A stretch of 30,291 nt of DNA from NCBI GenBank assembly GCA_963575745.1, contig CAUYUJ010006570.1, forward strand, positions 22,501 to 52,791. Direction: 5' to 3'. Under the pieces are notes generated by a model that was not told where the DNA came from, did no database searches, and saw only the letters and a list, made by a program, of their open reading frames with translations. Positions 29,531-30,291 of the stretch are shown here, in pieces; position 1 is the stretch's first letter, and the number at the start of each line of letters is the position of its first letter. Both the position numbers and the translations under genes were made by a program. This stretch comes from Prorocentrum cordatum (taxonomy: Eukaryota > Sar > Dinophyceae > Prorocentrales > Prorocentraceae).

Positions 29531-30291
29531 TGCGAAGCTCCTTTTACGTCGTAGAGCTCCTAGGGGAACCGGGGCTAGAGGAATTCGGGCGCAGGGTGGA
29601 GCTAGTTGACCGACCTGGTCAGAAGAGACAACTCGGGGTTAGTTTGGCTAAGGGTATTGGAAGTTTGAACACTCGTTTGAAGAGCGAGTATGTTTCCCTT
29701 GTGTAGTGAATTATGACGCGCTTTTCTGTCTTAGTTTCGGGCCGGTAGGGGCAGTATTTCCATCAAAACACTTTGGCCAACCGACGTTGCGTGGAACACT
29801 TTTCCGTGCGTTCAGTTGGCAGACTTGATCTCGAGATTCAAGGCAGCAGCAGAGGTCTCGATTGCACAAATCAATTCGGCAGCCAGGAGAGCTTGGTTCG
29901 AAAACTTTGAGAAACCTGAACTGGGTCTATCACTCGAGCTATCTTCGAACAGCTAATACTAATGTACAATCGTTTTTGCTCAATCGAACAGTTTTTGGCT
30001 TCAAGCTCGACGTTCATACTTAATGTATAGCTGCCTGTTCATCCTTGCGGGTACGACCAATAGCTTCGTCCTTCTACTCCCAGAAATCCGGGCTTGGTCT
30101 GCTACTCGAGCTATCTTCGACAAACTGGTATCACTCTGAAGCGGCTTTTTCTTTATCGAACAACTGCTGGAATGTTTTATCTCGAGAATGAGAGAGCGCA
30201 TAGCTCCTTCAAGGTGGTTACGACTTGTAGCTTCGCTCTTTCTTTCCAAGAGAGCTGGCCTTTTTAACAACGGCCATCACAAGTGACTGGG
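29531..30291. repeat. Diverged ~171-bp tandem repeats and unassigned flank
   Basis: ACTCGAGCTATCTTCGA occurs near 29932 and 30103, with TTTTT...ATCGAACA, ACGAC and TAGCTTCG landmarks following at matching offsets. The second copy runs to the window edge. The stretch 29531-29930 has no repeat or gene that I can support. Confidence 0.65.

Overview
The window looks like nuclear DNA of a dinoflagellate. All three well-supported genes lie on the minus strand, as in the unidirectional gene blocks of that group. The genes are GC-rich and the gaps between them are filled with simple and degenerate repeats. Six introns can be placed by reading frame. Four have GC-AG ends, one GA-AG and one GT-AG, and all keep a G directly after the acceptor AG, which is the dinoflagellate splice style. 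No bacterial operon signals, CRISPR array, rRNA or tRNA was seen. The species cannot be named from this sequence.

Layout, left to right. 1-751: pyrimidine-rich and GT-rich intergenic DNA. 752-5727 (minus): gene A, four exons, about 1,317 aa, a helical protein of unknown function with a basic nuclear-looking tail. 5728-14224: more than 8 kb without a supportable gene. It holds a G+T-skewed block with Z-DNA-prone tracts, a degenerate 14-bp satellite (about 7.84-9.18 kb), a 13-bp repeat field (about 10.02-10.33 kb) and TCC arrays. 14225-20071 (minus): gene B, four exons, about 1,772 aa, joining a Ser/Asp/Phe-Gly repeat domain to a large unknown core and a tail with RG, AT-hook-like and Cys-rich elements. 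20072-26302: mostly repeats, including a roughly 165-bp family in both orientations and long TCC then GGA arrays whose strand polarity flips around a small unique island at 22.83-23.21 kb that may code for a short protein. 26303-27562 (minus): gene C, a J-domain protein with a SLU7-like zinc element. 27563-30291: ATC-type microsatellite, a small fold-back element and two families of longer tandem repeats.

The main discovery is at the introns. In genes A and B every inferred intron has inverted repeats beginning close to both splice sites, so the whole intron can fold into a stem. Each is also flanked by a short direct repeat (4-7 nt, in one case about 14 nt imperfect) in the same reading frame on both sides and overlapping the splice junction. 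That is the signature of introners, introns that spread like DNA transposons with target duplication. Joining exons at these repeats fuses seven separate open frames into two long proteins without a frame break. Intron B1 is almost pure hairpin. Intron A3 is stop-free in frame and carries nested hairpins and a TCC array.

Genes A and B have no recognised family and no function is claimed for them. Their order, strand and shared intron architecture are what the sequence supports.
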